From positions 4,695 through 68,694 of the forward strand of contig NZ_JAHAIF010000025.1 in NCBI RefSeq assembly GCF_018372875.1: DNA of 64,000 nucleotides. The letters are read 5' to 3'. Positions 1 to 9,186 of this stretch are shown here, one piece after another (position 1 is the first letter of the stretch; every line of letters begins with the position of its first letter). Source of the DNA: Clostridium sp. (GTDB lineage Bacteria; Bacillota; Clostridia; Clostridiales; Clostridiaceae). The notes beneath the pieces are model-generated. The model made no database searches. It saw only the letters and a list, made by a program, of their open reading frames with translations, and was not told where the DNA came from. Made by a program: the position numbers and the translations under genes.

Positions 1-443
1 GATAAAGTATCAACTATATTGTCTATAGAAGTATTACTTTTAGCTAGGATAACATTATCCCATATATCCATATATGAAGAAGTTAAGTTAGATACAGATA
101 GCATACCTAATAAATGATCATTTGAATCAGCAACAGGAAGAGATTGGATGTTCTTATCTCTCATAATGTTCCAAGCCATCTTTAATGATATTTCAGGTGT
201 AACAGGGTTGATATTATCTATCTTTAAATCTTCAACTTTTAACTTTACAGTTTCTAAATACTCAGGAGCTTCTGCACCAAAGTAATCTAAGATGAACTGA
301 GTTTCTCTGCTAACATTACCTAATCTAACAGGTACAGCAGGAATTTCTCCAGTTTTGTTCTTAAATTCAGCATATGCGTAAGCTGCACAAATTGAATCTG
401 AATCAGGATTTTTATGTCCAGTTACATAAATTACGTTTCTCAA
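1..443 (-). CDS. Mn-dependent inorganic pyrophosphatase with CBS domains (5' part only)
   Basis: Only the N-terminal ~147 residues lie in the window; the gene runs off the left edge. Family knowledge: DHH-type pyrophosphatases hydrolyse PPi to phosphate in the cytoplasm and drive biosynthesis; the CBS-containing clostridial form is regulated by adenine nucleotides. Seen: the N-terminus reads VTGHKNPDSDS, the Mn-binding DHH-family motif, followed by a stretch like a CBS domain (LPVADSNDHLLGMLS). The start is TTG at 441-443; a GGAGG lies at 451-455, seven bases upstream on this strand, and no ATG fits better. It diverges from the Ca2+ ATPase gene. Confidence 0.85.
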   Translation of the reverse strand, partial: MRNVIYVTGHKNPDSDSICAAYAYAEFKNKTGEIPAVPVRLGNVSRETQFILDYFGAEAPEYLETVKLKVEDLKIDNINPVTPEISLKMAWNIMRDKNIQSLPVADSNDHLLGMLSVSNLTSSYMDIWDNVILAKSNTSIDNIVDTL

Positions 444-754
444 AACTATTCCTCCTTTAGCTTAAAATTTTACTATTATATTTTAAGGCTAAACACGAAA
501 AAAGTAAAGAAAAGAAGAAAATAGAGAAGTATAGTAGAAAAACATATTTATAATGAAATATTTAACAATATAAAAAATATAGTACATTTAAGATATGTGA
601 CCTTAATCATATAAGAGAATAGTGAATTATTATGATAGACGTTTTATTAAAAGAAAGTTCATAACAACCTTTAACTTTATTATGTTTTCTTGTGTTCTAA
701 CTTTAGTAAAGCAAAATATATATAATATAGAGTTTTGTTTAAGGAGGAAAAAGG
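444..754. other. 311-bp divergent intergenic region
   Basis: No gene is supported here. It is very AT-rich and separates the minus-strand pyrophosphatase from the plus-strand ATPase, so it should hold both promoters. A TATAAT at 721-726 could be a -10 box for the ATPase but I see no convincing -35 at 16-19 bases. Short overlapping open frames at 622-834 (+) and 630-863 (-) have no SD and no recognisable protein. Confidence 0.5.
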
Positions 755-3304
755 GTGATACAGGAAAAGACAATAGTTCCGGGGTTAACAACACGAGAAG
801 CAGAGAAGAGAATGAAGAACTTTGGATTAAATGAAATACAGCATAAAAAGAAAGCTTCACCAATAATGATTTTTTTATCTCAATTTAACGATTTTATGGT
901 ATGGGTATTATTAGGTGCCACCATTATTTCAGGTATTATGGGAGATACAGCAGATGCTATTACAATTATAATAATTGTTATAGTAAATGCAATTTTAGGA
1001 TTTGTACAGGAATTTAGAACTGAAAAGTCTTTAGAAGCTTTGAAGAATTTAGCGGCACCAACTTGTAAGGTGTTTAGAGATGGAGGATTAAAGGTTATTA
1101 ATTCTGCTTATCTAACAATAGGAGATGTTGTTGTACTTGAAGCTGGAGATAGAATTCCAGCAGATGGAGAATTTCTAGAAGGTTCATCAATAATGGTAGA
1201 TGAATCCTTATTAACAGGAGAATCAGTTGGAGTTTCTAAGGATACAAATAAGAAAGAAAAGCGCAGTGGATACATGGGAACAACAATGCTAAAGGGAAAA
1301 GGATTATTTACAGTAACTAGCATTGGAATGGATACTGAAATGGGTAAGATAGCAAATCTTTTAGATAATATAAAAGAAGAAAAATCTCCTTTAAAAGAAC
1401 GATTAGAATCATTAGGAAAAATATTAGTTGTTTTATGTCTTGTAATTTGTGCAGTTGTTACTATCTTGGGAATTATTAGAGGAAATGATATAACAGAGAT
1501 GTTCTTACTTGGAGTAAGTTTAGCTGTAGCAGCAATTCCAGAAGGATTAGCAGCTATAGTAACAGTTTCATTAGCTCTTGGAGTTTCTAGAATGCTTAAG
1601 AGAAACGCATTAGTTAGAAAGCTTCCAGCTGTAGAAACATTAGGATGTACATCTGTTATTTGCTCTGATAAGACAGGTACATTAACACAAAATAAAATGA
1701 CAGTTAAGGAAGTATATCTAAATGGAAAAGTATGTGAACTTGATAAGGAAAAGCTTACAGATTATACAATGTTAATGAAGTCGTTAGTATTATGTAATGA
1801 TTGTAATTATGATTTTAATGTTAAAAATATAGATAAAGCATTACATGGTGATCCAACAGAAACAGCATTAGTAAAACTATTCTTTAAGGATACAAATATT
1901 CTTAAAGCTTTTATTGAAAAATCTGAGCGTGTATATGACATACCTTTTGATTCAACAAGAAAGATGATGTCTGTTATTATGAGGGAAAATGGAAAAGAAT
2001 GTTGTTATGTTAAGGGGGCACCGGAAAGAGTTATCGAAAAATGCTCTTATGTATTAGAAAATAATAAGGTTAAGCCTCTAACATATCAAAAGAAGAAGCA
2101 AGTAGCTTCATTTATTGAGGCAATGTCTTCCAGAGCATTAAGATGTATTGCAGGTGCATATAAGGATGAAAACTTAACTAGGAGTGAAAAGTTAGAAGAT
2201 GGATTGATATTCATAGGTGTTGCAGGTAGTATAGATCCACCAAGAGCTGAGGCTAGAGATGCTGTTCTTAGATGTAAACTTGCAGGTATTAAGCCTGTTA
2301 TGATTACTGGTGATCATAAAAATACTGCTCTTGCAATAGCAAAGTCTTTAAACATATGTAATAATGATGATCAAGTTGTAACTGGTGAAGATATAGAAAC
2401 CATGACAGATGATGAGTTGAAGAAAAAGGTTGAAAAGATAAGAGTTTTTGCTAGGGTATCACCTGATCATAAACTTAGAATTGTTAGGGCATTTAAACGA
2501 AATAGTAATGTTGTAGCAATGACTGGTGATGGTGTTAATGATGCTCCAGCTATTAAGGAAGCTGATATTGGAATATCCATGGGAATTTCAGGAACAGATG
2601 TAACTAAGGAAGCATCATCTATGATACTTATGGATGATAATTTTGCAACCATTGTATCGGCAGTAGAAGAGGGAAGAGTTATATATGATAATATTAGAAA
2701 GTTCATAAGGTACTTATTATCATGTAACTTAGGGGAAGTATTAACAATGTTCTTAGCATCGTTACTTACATTACCTAATCCTCTTTCGCCAATTCAGATT
2801 TTATTTGTAAACCTAGCAACTGATGGTTTACCAGCTATAGCTTTAGGGGTAGATCCTGCAGATAAGGATATAATGAGGCAAGCTCCTAGAGATAGAAAAG
2901 AAGGAATATTTGCTAGAGGATTAACTGAAAAGATTTTAGTACGTGGTTCCTTAATTGGAATTTGTACTTTATTATCATTTATGGTTGGAAGATATTATGG
3001 AATGAATTTAGAGACTTGTAGAACTTTAACCTTGGCTACATTAGTAATGTCACAATTATTCCATGTATTTGAATGTAGATCTGAAAGACATTCAATATTT
3101 GAAATAAAGTTATTTACTAATTTATATTTAGTTGGTGCAGTATCTTTTTCTATAATAATGTTATCGGCAATATTATATGTACCTTTTTTACAAGGAATAT
3201 TCCATACAGTACCATTAATGCTTAACCAATGGATGATTGTATTATTCTTCTCTGGAATAATAGCATTTATAAATAGTATTTATTTGTTTATAAAAACAAA
3301 ATAA
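755..3304 (+). CDS. Cation-transporting P-type ATPase, Ca2+ type (P2A)
   Basis: An 849-residue membrane pump; family members export Ca2+ from the cytoplasm using ATP. Motifs in order: actuator TGES near residue 154, the M4 ion-binding PEGL near 262, the phosphorylation motif DKTGTLT with Asp305, a KGAPE nucleotide-binding motif, and the hinge TGDGVND near 590, followed by C-terminal membrane helices containing NLATDGLPA. All catalytic residues are intact and the length is normal for a bacterial P2A ATPase. Start is GTG at 755 with AAGGAGG at 741-747. It is monocistronic, ending at a hairpin near 3340-3380. Exact ion is inferred from the PEGL and M6-like motifs. It is a useful intact reference for the degenerate relative at 29178-31667. 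Confidence 0.9.
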   Translation: MIQEKTIVPGLTTREAEKRMKNFGLNEIQHKKKASPIMIFLSQFNDFMVWVLLGATIISGIMGDTADAITIIIIVIVNAILGFVQEFRTEKSLEALKNLAAPTCKVFRDGGLKVINSAYLTIGDVVVLEAGDRIPADGEFLEGSSIMVDESLLTGESVGVSKDTNKKEKRSGYMGTTMLKGKGLFTVTSIGMDTEMGKIANLLDNIKEEKSPLKERLESLGKILVVLCLVICAVVTILGIIRGNDITEMFLLGVSLAVAAIPEGLAAIVTVSLALGVSRMLKRNALVRKLPAVETLGCTSVICSDKTGTLTQNKMTVKEVYLNGKVCELDKEKLTDYTMLMKSLVLCNDCNYDFNVKNIDKALHGDPTETALVKLFFKDTNILKAFIEKSERVYDIPFDSTRKMMSVIMRENGKECCYVKGAPERVIEKCSYVLENNKVKPLTYQKKKQVASFIEAMSSRALRCIAGAYKDENLTRSEKLEDGLIFIGVAGSIDPPRAEARDAVLRCKLAGIKPVMITGDHKNTALAIAKSLNICNNDDQVVTGEDIETMTDDELKKKVEKIRVFARVSPDHKLRIVRAFKRNSNVVAMTGDGVNDAPAIKEADIGISMGISGTDVTKEASSMILMDDNFATIVSAVEEGRVIYDNIRKFIRYLLSCNLGEVLTMFLASLLTLPNPLSPIQILFVNLATDGLPAIALGVDPADKDIMRQAPRDRKEGIFARGLTEKILVRGSLIGICTLLSFMVGRYYGMNLETCRTLTLATLVMSQLFHVFECRSERHSIFEIKLFTNLYLVGAVSFSIIMLSAILYVPFLQGIFHTVPLMLNQWMIVLFFSGIIAFINSIYLFIKTK

Positions 3305-3340
3305 TTGCAATTAGGTTGAAGATAATTAAGAACTTATAAA

Positions 3341-3381
3341 TATAAAAGCAAATCTTATTTTTAAGATTTGCTTTTATATTT
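3341..3381. terminator. Bidirectional terminator between convergent genes
   Basis: An inverted repeat (AAAAGCAAATCTT / AAGATTTGCTTTT) sits between the convergent ATPase and DUF4317 genes. A-rich and T-rich flanks would give a U tract on both strands. Confidence 0.8.
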
Positions 3382-3388
3382 AGATAAC

Positions 3389-4663
3389 CTAAATTAAATC
3401 ATCCACTCCATTAACTGTAGCTTGTTCATTTTCATTGATAGGAATAATTATGCACTTTTGTCCATCTATTATTTCAGATTTTATTTGAGGTACTTTTTCA
3501 GGTTTTACTTGAAGTATAACATCATACTCAGGATTATCTTCTTCTAAGTTAACATATTCTTCATCATTATTATCAGCAGCAACTTCTTTCTTAACTTCTT
3601 CAAGTCTAGTTTGAAGAATAGCTACTTGTTTTTCAAGATGCTCTTCCTTTTTTCTTTGTTCATTTGCTTTAAGTACTTTTGCATCAATTAAATTTTCTGC
3701 TAAAGGAAGGTCATCACCAAAGCTTTCAACATAAGATTCTTCAATTTTTGTAGTTGCTTCCTCAGGAACTCCACTTTCTATTAAAAGGTTTTGAATGTCT
3801 TTATTGGTTAGAGTTTTTGGCTCGCTATCTGTATCCTCATATATGGCATTATGTTCTTCAATCATAGCGTTTAGATTATCTTGTACTTCCATAAAAATTT
3901 TATCAGCTTTTTCTTCATCAGCATCAAGTGAATCTTTAATAATTGATTGGAAAGTTTCTTTTTGTATAGTAGCAGTTTGCTTTGAGGAGCAACCTAAAGC
4001 ATTCTCCATTAATTCAGGATGTGGATCCTTAGCATTTTTTGTGTAGTACATTATAGAGTTAACATCTGTGCTACGGTCAATGAAAGCAGGGAAAACAAAC
4101 CCATTAGTTGGAGGGTTAACAACCCAATCTCTAATACGTGCTTTAATTTTGTGCTCATCCTCATAGTATCTAAGGCCAGGTTCAGAAAGTGAAACTGGAC
4201 AGATTGCACAAAGTACATATTCATATACTTCTTCAGATTCATCTAATTTTAAATTATCTTTGGTTTTAGTTATAACATCATAAGCATCGTGGAAAACAAG
4301 TATTAAAAAATTGCCAGTGTAATCATAACTATCTATGATAGAGTTATAAAAATCATCAAGAATAGAGTCATCTTTTAATTTACTATTCTTAAGTTGCAAA
4401 AGGGAAACTTGTTTTTCATTTATAAGATCTTCATTAAGTGGAAAGTTTAATTCTAAAATGTTATTTCCAATAGTTCCAGATAGAACTTTTCTAGCTATTT
4501 CTAAGAATTTAAAGTAATCATCTTCTTCTAAATTTAAAAATGTTTCTCTAAATTTTAGAATTACATTTTTTTCTCCATTAACATAACAACCACACATTTT
4601 AGTAAAAGTGCAATAATCCTTCTTTAAACGCTTTTTTAATTCAAGTATATCTTTTTTTCTCAT
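3389..4663 (-). CDS. DUF4317 domain-containing protein
   Basis: A 424-residue soluble protein of unknown function. I recognise the DUF4317 family from the opening (basic helix, then MCGCYVNGEK) and the segment SGTIGNNILELNFP; these proteins are common in Clostridia. The first ~260 residues are the conserved part. The C-terminal third is acidic and has a predicted coiled coil around residues 330-365 (rich in E, K, Q). No signal peptide or membrane helix is visible, and no catalytic motif can be named. The ATG at 4661-4663 is preceded on its strand by a GGGG-type SD. It is convergent with the Ca2+ ATPase gene and downstream of the unknown gene at 4732-5145. Confidence 0.75.
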   Translation of the reverse strand: MRKKDILELKKRLKKDYCTFTKMCGCYVNGEKNVILKFRETFLNLEEDDYFKFLEIARKVLSGTIGNNILELNFPLNEDLINEKQVSLLQLKNSKLKDDSILDDFYNSIIDSYDYTGNFLILVFHDAYDVITKTKDNLKLDESEEVYEYVLCAICPVSLSEPGLRYYEDEHKIKARIRDWVVNPPTNGFVFPAFIDRSTDVNSIMYYTKNAKDPHPELMENALGCSSKQTATIQKETFQSIIKDSLDADEEKADKIFMEVQDNLNAMIEEHNAIYEDTDSEPKTLTNKDIQNLLIESGVPEEATTKIEESYVESFGDDLPLAENLIDAKVLKANEQRKKEEHLEKQVAILQTRLEEVKKEVAADNNDEEYVNLEEDNPEYDVILQVKPEKVPQIKSEIIDGQKCIIIPINENEQATVNGVDDLI

Positions 4664-4705
4664 CTACAAACCCCTCGTTTTACTATTTATATTGATTTTT
4701 TGAGT

Positions 4706-4735
4706 AAAAAAGAGCACCATTAAGTGCTCTTTTAC
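4706..4735 (-). terminator. Terminator of the 137-residue unknown gene
   Basis: The hairpin AGAGCAC / GTGCTCT with T-rich flank on the minus strand overlaps the stop codon (4732-4734) of the upstream minus-strand gene, separating it from the DUF4317 gene. Confidence 0.75.
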
Positions 4736-5145
4736 TTATATCTCATTTTGTTAACTTGTTGTCTAGACTTCTTTATTTGAGAATGGTCTATTGGAATTAG
4801 ATCCTTTTTAGCTGTTAAGTTAAGTATGTTTTGAATTTGAAGTATGTCAGCATCCTTCTTACCTTTAACTCCCTTAAGTCCCATAATCATAATCTTATGT
4901 CCCATGGATAAAGGAATGAAATCAACCTTTTTAAACCAACGCCATTTTTTGTATCTAGCTTTTATAACTGATTTTCCTACTTCTGGCTTTACAACTAAAT
5001 CACAAACTAATTTATGAATAAAAATAAAGTTTTTTTCTTCAACTTTTACAGATACAACTGTACCACTCGCACTTGCTATTCTATCCCCATATTTTTCAAA
5101 ATATGAATCTTGAAAATACTTATTGAACTTATCTTTAAAACCCAT
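4732..5145 (-). CDS. Conserved hypothetical protein, 137 aa
   Basis: Not recognised. It is a small, basic, soluble protein without a signal peptide or clear membrane helix. The middle section (residues ~25-90) alternates hydrophobic residues and looks beta-rich; the C-terminal 30 residues are strongly basic (KKSRQQVNKMRYK). The start is supported by AAAGGAG six to seven bases upstream on the minus strand. Codon use matches its neighbours, and a dedicated terminator follows directly, so I take it as a real single-gene unit. No function is proposed. Confidence 0.65.
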   Translation of the reverse strand: MGFKDKFNKYFQDSYFEKYGDRIASASGTVVSVKVEEKNFIFIHKLVCDLVVKPEVGKSVIKARYKKWRWFKKVDFIPLSMGHKIMIMGLKGVKGKKDADILQIQNILNLTAKKDLIPIDHSQIKKSRQQVNKMRYK

Positions 5146-5310
5146 GACTAATCTCCTTTTATAAATAATTATGAATAATTCCTATAAATATATCTGTATT
5201 ATACCATACATTTATTTTTTGTAAAATAATAAATCAGTAATCGTTTTAACAAAATTCAAAATAACAATTGTATAGTAAATAGAGAATATTTTAAAAATTC
5301 ACACAAAAAC

Positions 5311-5339
5311 TTTTAGAAAGGCAAAAAATATGATATTAT
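5311..5339 (+). promoter_or_regulatory. Candidate sigma-A promoter of the hydrogenase operon
   Basis: TTTTAG at 5311-5316, a 17-base spacer and TATTAT at 5334-5339, ending 37 bases before the hypC start. The -10 is good; the -35 matches poorly. No operator was recognised. Confidence 0.35.
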
Positions 5340-5375
5340 GAAAATATGTAAAAAATATACAGAGGGGATATGGAA

Positions 5376-5609
5376 ATGTGCTTAGGTTTAGTTATGAAAG
5401 TAATAAGTATAGATGATAAAGAAGCTTTATGTGATTATTTAGGAAATAGAAGAAAGATAAGAATTGATGTAATAAAAGATGTAGTATTAGGAGATTACTT
5501 GCTAGTTCATGCTGGTTTTGCAATAAGCAAGCTAAATAAGGAAGAAGGAGAGGAACGTTTAAATATTTTTAGGGAACTTGAAGAAAAGATTGGAGAAATA
5601 AGAAAATGA
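5376..5609 (+). CDS. hypC: [NiFe] hydrogenase maturation chaperone HypC
   Basis: A 77-residue HypC/HupF family chaperone. It carries the Fe(CN)2CO precursor with HypD and delivers it to the apo large subunit. The family needs Cys2, exposed after Met removal. An in-frame ATG at 5370 would give MEMCLG and lies one base from the SD (AGAGGGGA, 5361-5368); the ATG at 5376 is seven bases away and gives the canonical MCLG start, so I choose 5376. The C-terminal half contains the family motif GDYLLVHAGFAI. It overlaps hypD by four bases (ATGA). First gene of the hydrogenase operon. Confidence 0.93.
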   Translation: MCLGLVMKVISIDDKEALCDYLGNRRKIRIDVIKDVVLGDYLLVHAGFAISKLNKEEGEERLNIFRELEEKIGEIRK

Positions 5610-6676
5610 ATAAGAAATTAATTTTGGAACTTAAGGAGGAGCTAGATAAGATAGAAAGCACTACAACATTTATGGAGGTATGTGGAACCCACACTATGGA
5701 AATTGGGAAAATGTCTTTAAGAAATTTCCTGGGAAATAAGGTTAAATTAATTTCTGGTCCAGGATGTCCTGTATGTGTAACTCCAAGTTTGTACATAGAT
5801 TACATATATTCATTAGCTTTGAATAAAAATATATCAATAATAACTTATGGCGATATGTTAAGGGTTCCTGGGACAAGTCCTTTGATATCACTAGAAAAGG
5901 CAAGAGCTTTAGGTGGAGATATAAGATTAGTATATTCATCAGTGGATGCCATAGAAATAGCTAAAGAGGAAAAAAATAAGAATTTTGTGTTTTTAGGTAT
6001 TGGTTTTGAAACTACAGTACCATCTACCTGTATCTTATTAGAGGAGATAATAAATAAAGGTATTAGTAATCTATTTATTTTGTCAATGCATAAGAGAGTT
6101 GAACCTGTAATGGAGAAACTTATGGAGGATAAAGAGCTTAAATTAGATGGATTCCTTTGTCCAGGTAATGTTGCAGTTATATTAGGAGAAAGAGATTTTG
6201 AATTCATTAAAGAATATGGACAATTAGGTGTAATAGCAGGATTTAAAGATGATGAAATTATAGAAGCTATTATAGAGCTTATAAAGAATAAGGGAAGTAA
6301 AAAAATAATTAATTGTTATAAAAGTTTTGTAAATAGAGAGGGAAATATTGTAGCAAAAGAGTTAATTAACAAATATTTCAAGGAATCACAATCATTATGG
6401 AGAGGGATTGGAAATATAGATAAAAGTGGATTAGTTTTAAGGGATGAATATAAAGAAAAGGATATACTAAATAAATTTCCTTTAGATGAAGAATTAAAGC
6501 TAATTACTAGGAGTAAAGAAAAGTATGTATGTAGATGTGGAGAAGTACTAAAGGGAAAAATATTACCTTGTGAATGTAGCTCTTTTAAAAGGGTGTGTAC
6601 TCCAGCATTCCCCATAGGGCCATGTATGGTATCAAGTGAGGGAACTTGCGCAGCATATTACAAGTATGAAGGATAA
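5606..6676 (+). CDS. hypD: [NiFe] hydrogenase maturation protein HypD
   Basis: A 356-residue iron-sulfur scaffold that, with HypC and HypE, assembles the Fe(CN)2CO group. Seen: MEVCGTHTMEIG near residue 23, SGPGCPVCVTP near residue 50, a GFETT motif near residue 128, and the C-terminal cysteine set (CRCGEVL, CECSSF, then VCTPAFPIGPCM) that binds the [4Fe-4S] cluster. Length fits the family (~350-370). Translationally coupled to hypC by an ATGA overlap; hypE follows after 14 bases. Confidence 0.95.
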   Translation: MNKKLILELKEELDKIESTTTFMEVCGTHTMEIGKMSLRNFLGNKVKLISGPGCPVCVTPSLYIDYIYSLALNKNISIITYGDMLRVPGTSPLISLEKARALGGDIRLVYSSVDAIEIAKEEKNKNFVFLGIGFETTVPSTCILLEEIINKGISNLFILSMHKRVEPVMEKLMEDKELKLDGFLCPGNVAVILGERDFEFIKEYGQLGVIAGFKDDEIIEAIIELIKNKGSKKIINCYKSFVNREGNIVAKELINKYFKESQSLWRGIGNIDKSGLVLRDEYKEKDILNKFPLDEELKLITRSKEKYVCRCGEVLKGKILPCECSSFKRVCTPAFPIGPCMVSSEGTCAAYYKYEG

Positions 6677-6690
6677 TAGAGGTGAAATTT

Positions 6691-7692
6691 ATGGAAGATG
6701 TAATTACTCTTTCTCATGGAAGTGGTGGAGAGCAAAGTGAAAATTTAATAAAGAATGTAATATTACCTAAGGTTGGTAATAGTAAATTGAATATACTAGG
6801 GGATGGTGCAAGCTTGAATTTGGGAGGAGAAATTGCCTTTTCAACAGATAGTTTTGTTATTAATCCCCTTTTTTTCGTGGGTGGAGATATAGGAAAGCTT
6901 GCGGTTTGTGGAACCTGTAATGATTTATTAATGTGTGGAAGCATTCCTAAATATTTAAGTTTGGCATTAATAATTGAAGAGGGATTAAGTATAGAAAATT
7001 TAAATAGGATAATAGAATCTTTAAGTGAAACTGCGAAGATAGCAGGAGTAGAAATAGTAACTGGAGACACTAAGGTAGTTGAGAAGGGACATGGAGATGG
7101 AATATTTATTAATACTTCTGGAATAGGTATTAAAGTGGAAAACTTAAGGTTAGGAAAAGAAAGAATTAAGCCTGGAGATAAGGTGATAGTAACAGGAAAT
7201 ATAGGTGATCATGGCATATCCATTATGTGTGAAAGAAATAACTTTTTTCAAGGAGCAGTAAAATCAGATTGCGCTTATTTATATCCATTAGCTTCTATAA
7301 TATTTGAATATGGTGACAAAATTAAGATTTTAAGAGATCCAACAAGGGGAGGAGTGGCAACGACATTAAATGAATTTGTAGATGGAACTAATTATTCTAT
7401 TGAAATTCAAGAAGAAAGATTACCTTTTAGTGAGGGAGCTTTAGGAGCTAGTGAGATATTAGGTATAGATTTATTATACGCAGCAAATGAGGGGAAGGCT
7501 TTAATAGTTGTAGATGAAAGCATTGCAGAGGAACTTGTAGAAAAGCTAAGAAAGGTGGATTTAGGTAAGGAAGCTTCTATTATAGGAGAGGTTGTCTCTT
7601 ATGAAAAGGAAAAGGTATTACTTAAAGGATCTTTAGGAGGGAGGAGAATTTTAAACAAATTGGCTTCAGATTTATTCCCAAGAATATGTTAA
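6691..7692 (+). CDS. hypE: [NiFe] hydrogenase maturation protein HypE
   Basis: A 333-residue PurM-like ATPase. HypE dehydrates a carbamoyl group on its C-terminal Cys to thiocyanate, the source of the cyanide ligands. Seen: SHGSGG near residue 8, the DPTRGG motif in the middle, and the canonical C-terminal PRIC ending, so the thiocarboxamide-bearing Cys is present. A GTG at 6682 is in frame but overlaps the SD (AGAGGTG, 6678-6684); the ATG at 6691 has normal spacing and gives MEDVITLSHGSGG, so it is preferred. HypF, which makes the carbamoyl group, is not encoded in this window. Confidence 0.93.
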   Translation: MEDVITLSHGSGGEQSENLIKNVILPKVGNSKLNILGDGASLNLGGEIAFSTDSFVINPLFFVGGDIGKLAVCGTCNDLLMCGSIPKYLSLALIIEEGLSIENLNRIIESLSETAKIAGVEIVTGDTKVVEKGHGDGIFINTSGIGIKVENLRLGKERIKPGDKVIVTGNIGDHGISIMCERNNFFQGAVKSDCAYLYPLASIIFEYGDKIKILRDPTRGGVATTLNEFVDGTNYSIEIQEERLPFSEGALGASEILGIDLLYAANEGKALIVVDESIAEELVEKLRKVDLGKEASIIGEVVSYEKEKVLLKGSLGGRRILNKLASDLFPRIC

Positions 7693-7708
7693 GAAAGAGG
7701 TGAGAAGA

Positions 7709-8089
7709 ATGCATGACTTTAATGGGATTGAAATTAAAAAAGAAGACCTACTAGATAGTGTTAAATCTATGTATAAGGAAAAACGAAGGTTAGTTATGAT
7801 TAATGGTTACATTAATGAAAATAAGGAAAATGTAGTTGCGTATAACTTTGATGTTAATGGCGATATAACAACTTACTTAGTAAAAGGGGAAGAAGTACTT
7901 CCATCTATAACTCCAATTTATTCAGCTTCAGCAAGGTGGGCAGAAGAGGAAATAGAGGAAATGATGAATATGAAGTTTGAGGGGTTAGATAGGTCTGGTA
8001 GATTATTTTTACCAGAAGAATTTAAAGATGGTGAAGGACAAATATTAGTTATGCCATTAAGTGAATTAAAGAAATATAAGGATAAATAA
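7709..8089 (+). CDS. Mbh-type hydrogenase NuoC-like subunit (MbhK-like)
   Basis: A 126-residue member of the complex I 30-kDa (NuoC) family, the small partner bound to the large subunit in group 4 hydrogenases. Seen: a beta-rich N-terminal half and the family region SARWAEEEIEEMM followed by GRLFLPEEF. It is shorter than many NuoC proteins but of the size expected for MbhK/EchD-type subunits. A GTG at 7700 is too close to the SD (AGAGG, 7696-7700); the ATG at 7709 fits. It lies directly upstream of the large subunit, as NuoC precedes NuoD in complex I operons. Confidence 0.82.
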   Translation: MHDFNGIEIKKEDLLDSVKSMYKEKRRLVMINGYINENKENVVAYNFDVNGDITTYLVKGEEVLPSITPIYSASARWAEEEIEEMMNMKFEGLDRSGRLFLPEEFKDGEGQILVMPLSELKKYKDK

Positions 8090-8103
8090 AAGGGGTGAGG
8101 TAA

Positions 8104-9186
8104 ATGAGTTATGTTGTACCTTTAGGACCTTATCATCCAGCACTAGAAGAGCCTGTTCATGTAAAGCTTTTTACTGAGGGGGAAGAAATTAAGGATGCAA
8201 AGGTTTATATAGGATATAACCATAGAGGAATTGAAAAGTTATGTGAAGAAAGAAATCATATTCAAACAATTACACTTGTTGAAAGAGTTTGTGGTATATG
8301 TTCTCATTCTCATACTTTAGCTTATTGTTTAGCTGTAGAAAAAATAGCAGGAATGGAAGTTCCTAAAAGAGGAGATTACTTAAGGGTAATTACCTGTGAG
8401 CTTGAAAGACTACATTCTCATTTTTTATGGTTAGGTTTAGCGGCCCATATAATAGGGTTTGATTCATTGTTTATGATGTGTTTTGAAAAGAGAGAGAAGA
8501 TAATGGACATGTTAGAAGCACTATCAGGAAATAGAGTTAACTATGCAATGAATATTATAGGTGGTGCAAGAAGAGATATTAATGAAGAAATTGAAAAGGA
8601 TTTAAGAGAGAAGCTTAACATTTTAAAAGAAGATTTTAAAGCTATATTTGATATTTATGCTAACGATAAAACTGTAGCACTAAGAACTAAAGGAGTTGGA
8701 GTTTTAACAAACGAAGAGGCTTTTATATATGGAGCCTGTGGCCCACACGGAAGAGCATCAGGAATGAAGGATGATGTTAGAAAGGTTGATCCATATTGTT
8801 CTTATGATGATTTTGATTTTAAAGCTATAGTTCAAGCAGAAGGAGATGTATTCTCAAGAGCTGTTGTTAGATTACTAGAAATAGAAGAGAGTATAAAAAT
8901 AATTGAACAAGCCTTAGATAATATGCCTGATACACCAATTAACTTAGGTATGAAAATGCCAAAGGTTCCAAAGGGAGAGTATTTCTCTAGAATTGAAGCA
9001 CCTAGAGGTGAGGTATCATACTATGTTGTTTCTAATGGTGGACAAACTAATGGAAGAGTAAATATACATGTACCAACCTTTAAAAATGCAGCTACTGTAC
9101 CAGTTATGCTTAAGGATAATACTATAGCAGATGCAGGTTTAATAGTTGCAAGTATAGACCCTTGTTTCTCTTGTTTGGATAGATAG
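8104..9186 (+). CDS. [NiFe] hydrogenase large (catalytic) subunit, group 4 Mbh-type
   Basis: A 360-residue NuoD-related catalytic subunit carrying the Ni-Fe site on the cytoplasmic side of the complex. Both metal-binding motifs are intact: RVCGICSHSH (Cys63 and Cys66) near the N-terminus and DPCFSC (Cys354 and Cys357) at the C-terminus, so this is a hydrogenase and not a NuoD that has lost nickel. The protein stops three residues after the last Cys (LDR, then TAG): there is no C-terminal extension for a maturation endopeptidase, and no such protease gene lies nearby. SD GGGGTGAGG precedes the ATG. hypA begins with no gap after the stop. Confidence 0.93.
   Translation: MSYVVPLGPYHPALEEPVHVKLFTEGEEIKDAKVYIGYNHRGIEKLCEERNHIQTITLVERVCGICSHSHTLAYCLAVEKIAGMEVPKRGDYLRVITCELERLHSHFLWLGLAAHIIGFDSLFMMCFEKREKIMDMLEALSGNRVNYAMNIIGGARRDINEEIEKDLREKLNILKEDFKAIFDIYANDKTVALRTKGVGVLTNEEAFIYGACGPHGRASGMKDDVRKVDPYCSYDDFDFKAIVQAEGDVFSRAVVRLLEIEESIKIIEQALDNMPDTPINLGMKMPKVPKGEYFSRIEAPRGEVSYYVVSNGGQTNGRVNIHVPTFKNAATVPVMLKDNTIADAGLIVASIDPCFSCLDR

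Noticed and set aside
622..834. 70-codon plus-strand frame upstream of and overlapping the Ca2+ ATPase gene
   Set aside because: No SD, no family resemblance, and it overlaps 80 bases of a clear gene with a good SD.
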